Origin: DATGYC01 sp035298385
GTDB taxonomy: Bacteria; Bacillota; Sulfobacillia; Symbiobacteriales; Symbiobacteriaceae
Direction: 5' to 3'
Assembly: GCA_035298385.1 (NCBI GenBank)
Contig: DATGYC010000051.1
Span: forward strand, 1 to 7,214
Length of the DNA stretch: 7,214 nt
A model generated the notes under the pieces. It was not told where the DNA came from and did no database searches. It saw only the letters and a program-made list of their open reading frames with translations. Below are positions 6,882 through 7,214 of the stretch, one piece after another. Position numbers and translations under genes: made by a program. Each line of letters opens with the position of its first letter. Within the stretch, counting starts at the first letter, position 1.

Positions 6882-7214
6882 TTACTCCCCTACCTTATCA
6901 ACGAAGTCATTAGCGAGCCGCTTCTGCTCCTCGTTGTTCAGGTTCTTGTCGAGCACCTTGCCGGCGATCTGCACGGCCAGGTTGGCGACCTCGCCGCGCA
7001 GCTCGGCCACAGCCTTCGCCTTCTCGCGCTCGATGGTCTTGGTAGCATTCTCAATCAGCTCAGCAGACTTGGCACGGGCCTCGCCCTCAATCTGCTCCTT
7101 GGCGTTCGTAGCCGCCTTGGTGGCCTGATTCAGGATCGACTGGGCCTCGCGCTGGGCCTCATTGATCTTGGACTCGAAATCCTTGCGGAGACGATCCGCC
7201 TCAGCCTGATCGGC
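6882..7214 (-). CDS. atpF: F1Fo-ATP synthase b subunit, C-terminal part
   Basis: The last 110 codons of the b subunit are present; the N-terminal membrane anchor, probably about 50-60 residues, lies beyond the right edge. The visible part is a long, charged, alanine-rich helix (EADRLRKDFESKINEAQREA, later ARAKSAELIENATKTIEREK) that forms the coiled-coil peripheral stalk linking the membrane a subunit to delta. The end reads AELRGEVANLAVQIAGKVLD followed by KNLNNEEQKRLANDFVDKVGE, the typical b-subunit C-terminus that binds delta. The stop is TAA at 6882-6884, two bases before the atpH ATG. The a and c subunit genes are expected to lie upstream, outside the window. Confidence 0.95.
   Translation of the reverse strand, partial: ADQAEADRLRKDFESKINEAQREAQSILNQATKAATNAKEQIEGEARAKSAELIENATKTIEREKAKAVAELRGEVANLAVQIAGKVLDKNLNNEEQKRLANDFVDKVGE

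Overview
The window comes from a moderately GC-rich, spore-forming member of the Bacillota (Firmicutes). Two things point there: a canonical bacterial F1Fo-ATP synthase operon in the order b-delta-alpha-gamma-beta-epsilon, with Gram-positive style subunits, and a gene at the left edge whose product closely resembles the Bacillus spore coat protein CotB. The genus cannot be fixed from the sequence alone. Every gene I can support lies on the minus strand, so the window reads from right to left.

Positions 7214 to 2018 hold the atp operon: atpF (C-terminal part only), atpH, atpA, atpG, atpD and atpC. The genes are tightly packed (gaps of 2, 17, 14, 66 and 1 bases) and end at a hairpin terminator at about 1980-2012. 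The proteins carry intact nucleotide-binding motifs and look functional. The membrane genes of the operon (a and c subunits) and its promoter lie beyond the right edge.

Positions 1944 to 1047 form a separate single-gene unit. It has its own vegetative-type promoter, an inverted repeat of the LexA/SOS-box type (GAAC-N4-GTTC) between the -35 and -10 elements, a secreted lipoprotein thermonuclease with a C-terminal domain of the sunset type, and a strong intrinsic terminator. This suggests a surface-anchored nuclease induced by DNA damage.

Positions 907 to 1 hold the least obvious gene. An open frame runs off the left edge and has a TTG start with a strong ribosome binding site. It encodes two CotB-type modules followed by a long low-complexity tail built from three successive tandem repeats (GDGK, then KSHGKGGG, then KSHPG). 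A plausible sigma-K promoter lies upstream. The striking repetitive DNA at 1-353 is therefore coding sequence for a coat protein tail, not a CRISPR array or a non-coding satellite.

The atp operon is ordinary. The novelty, such as it is, lies in the coat protein tail and in the apparent SOS control of the nuclease.
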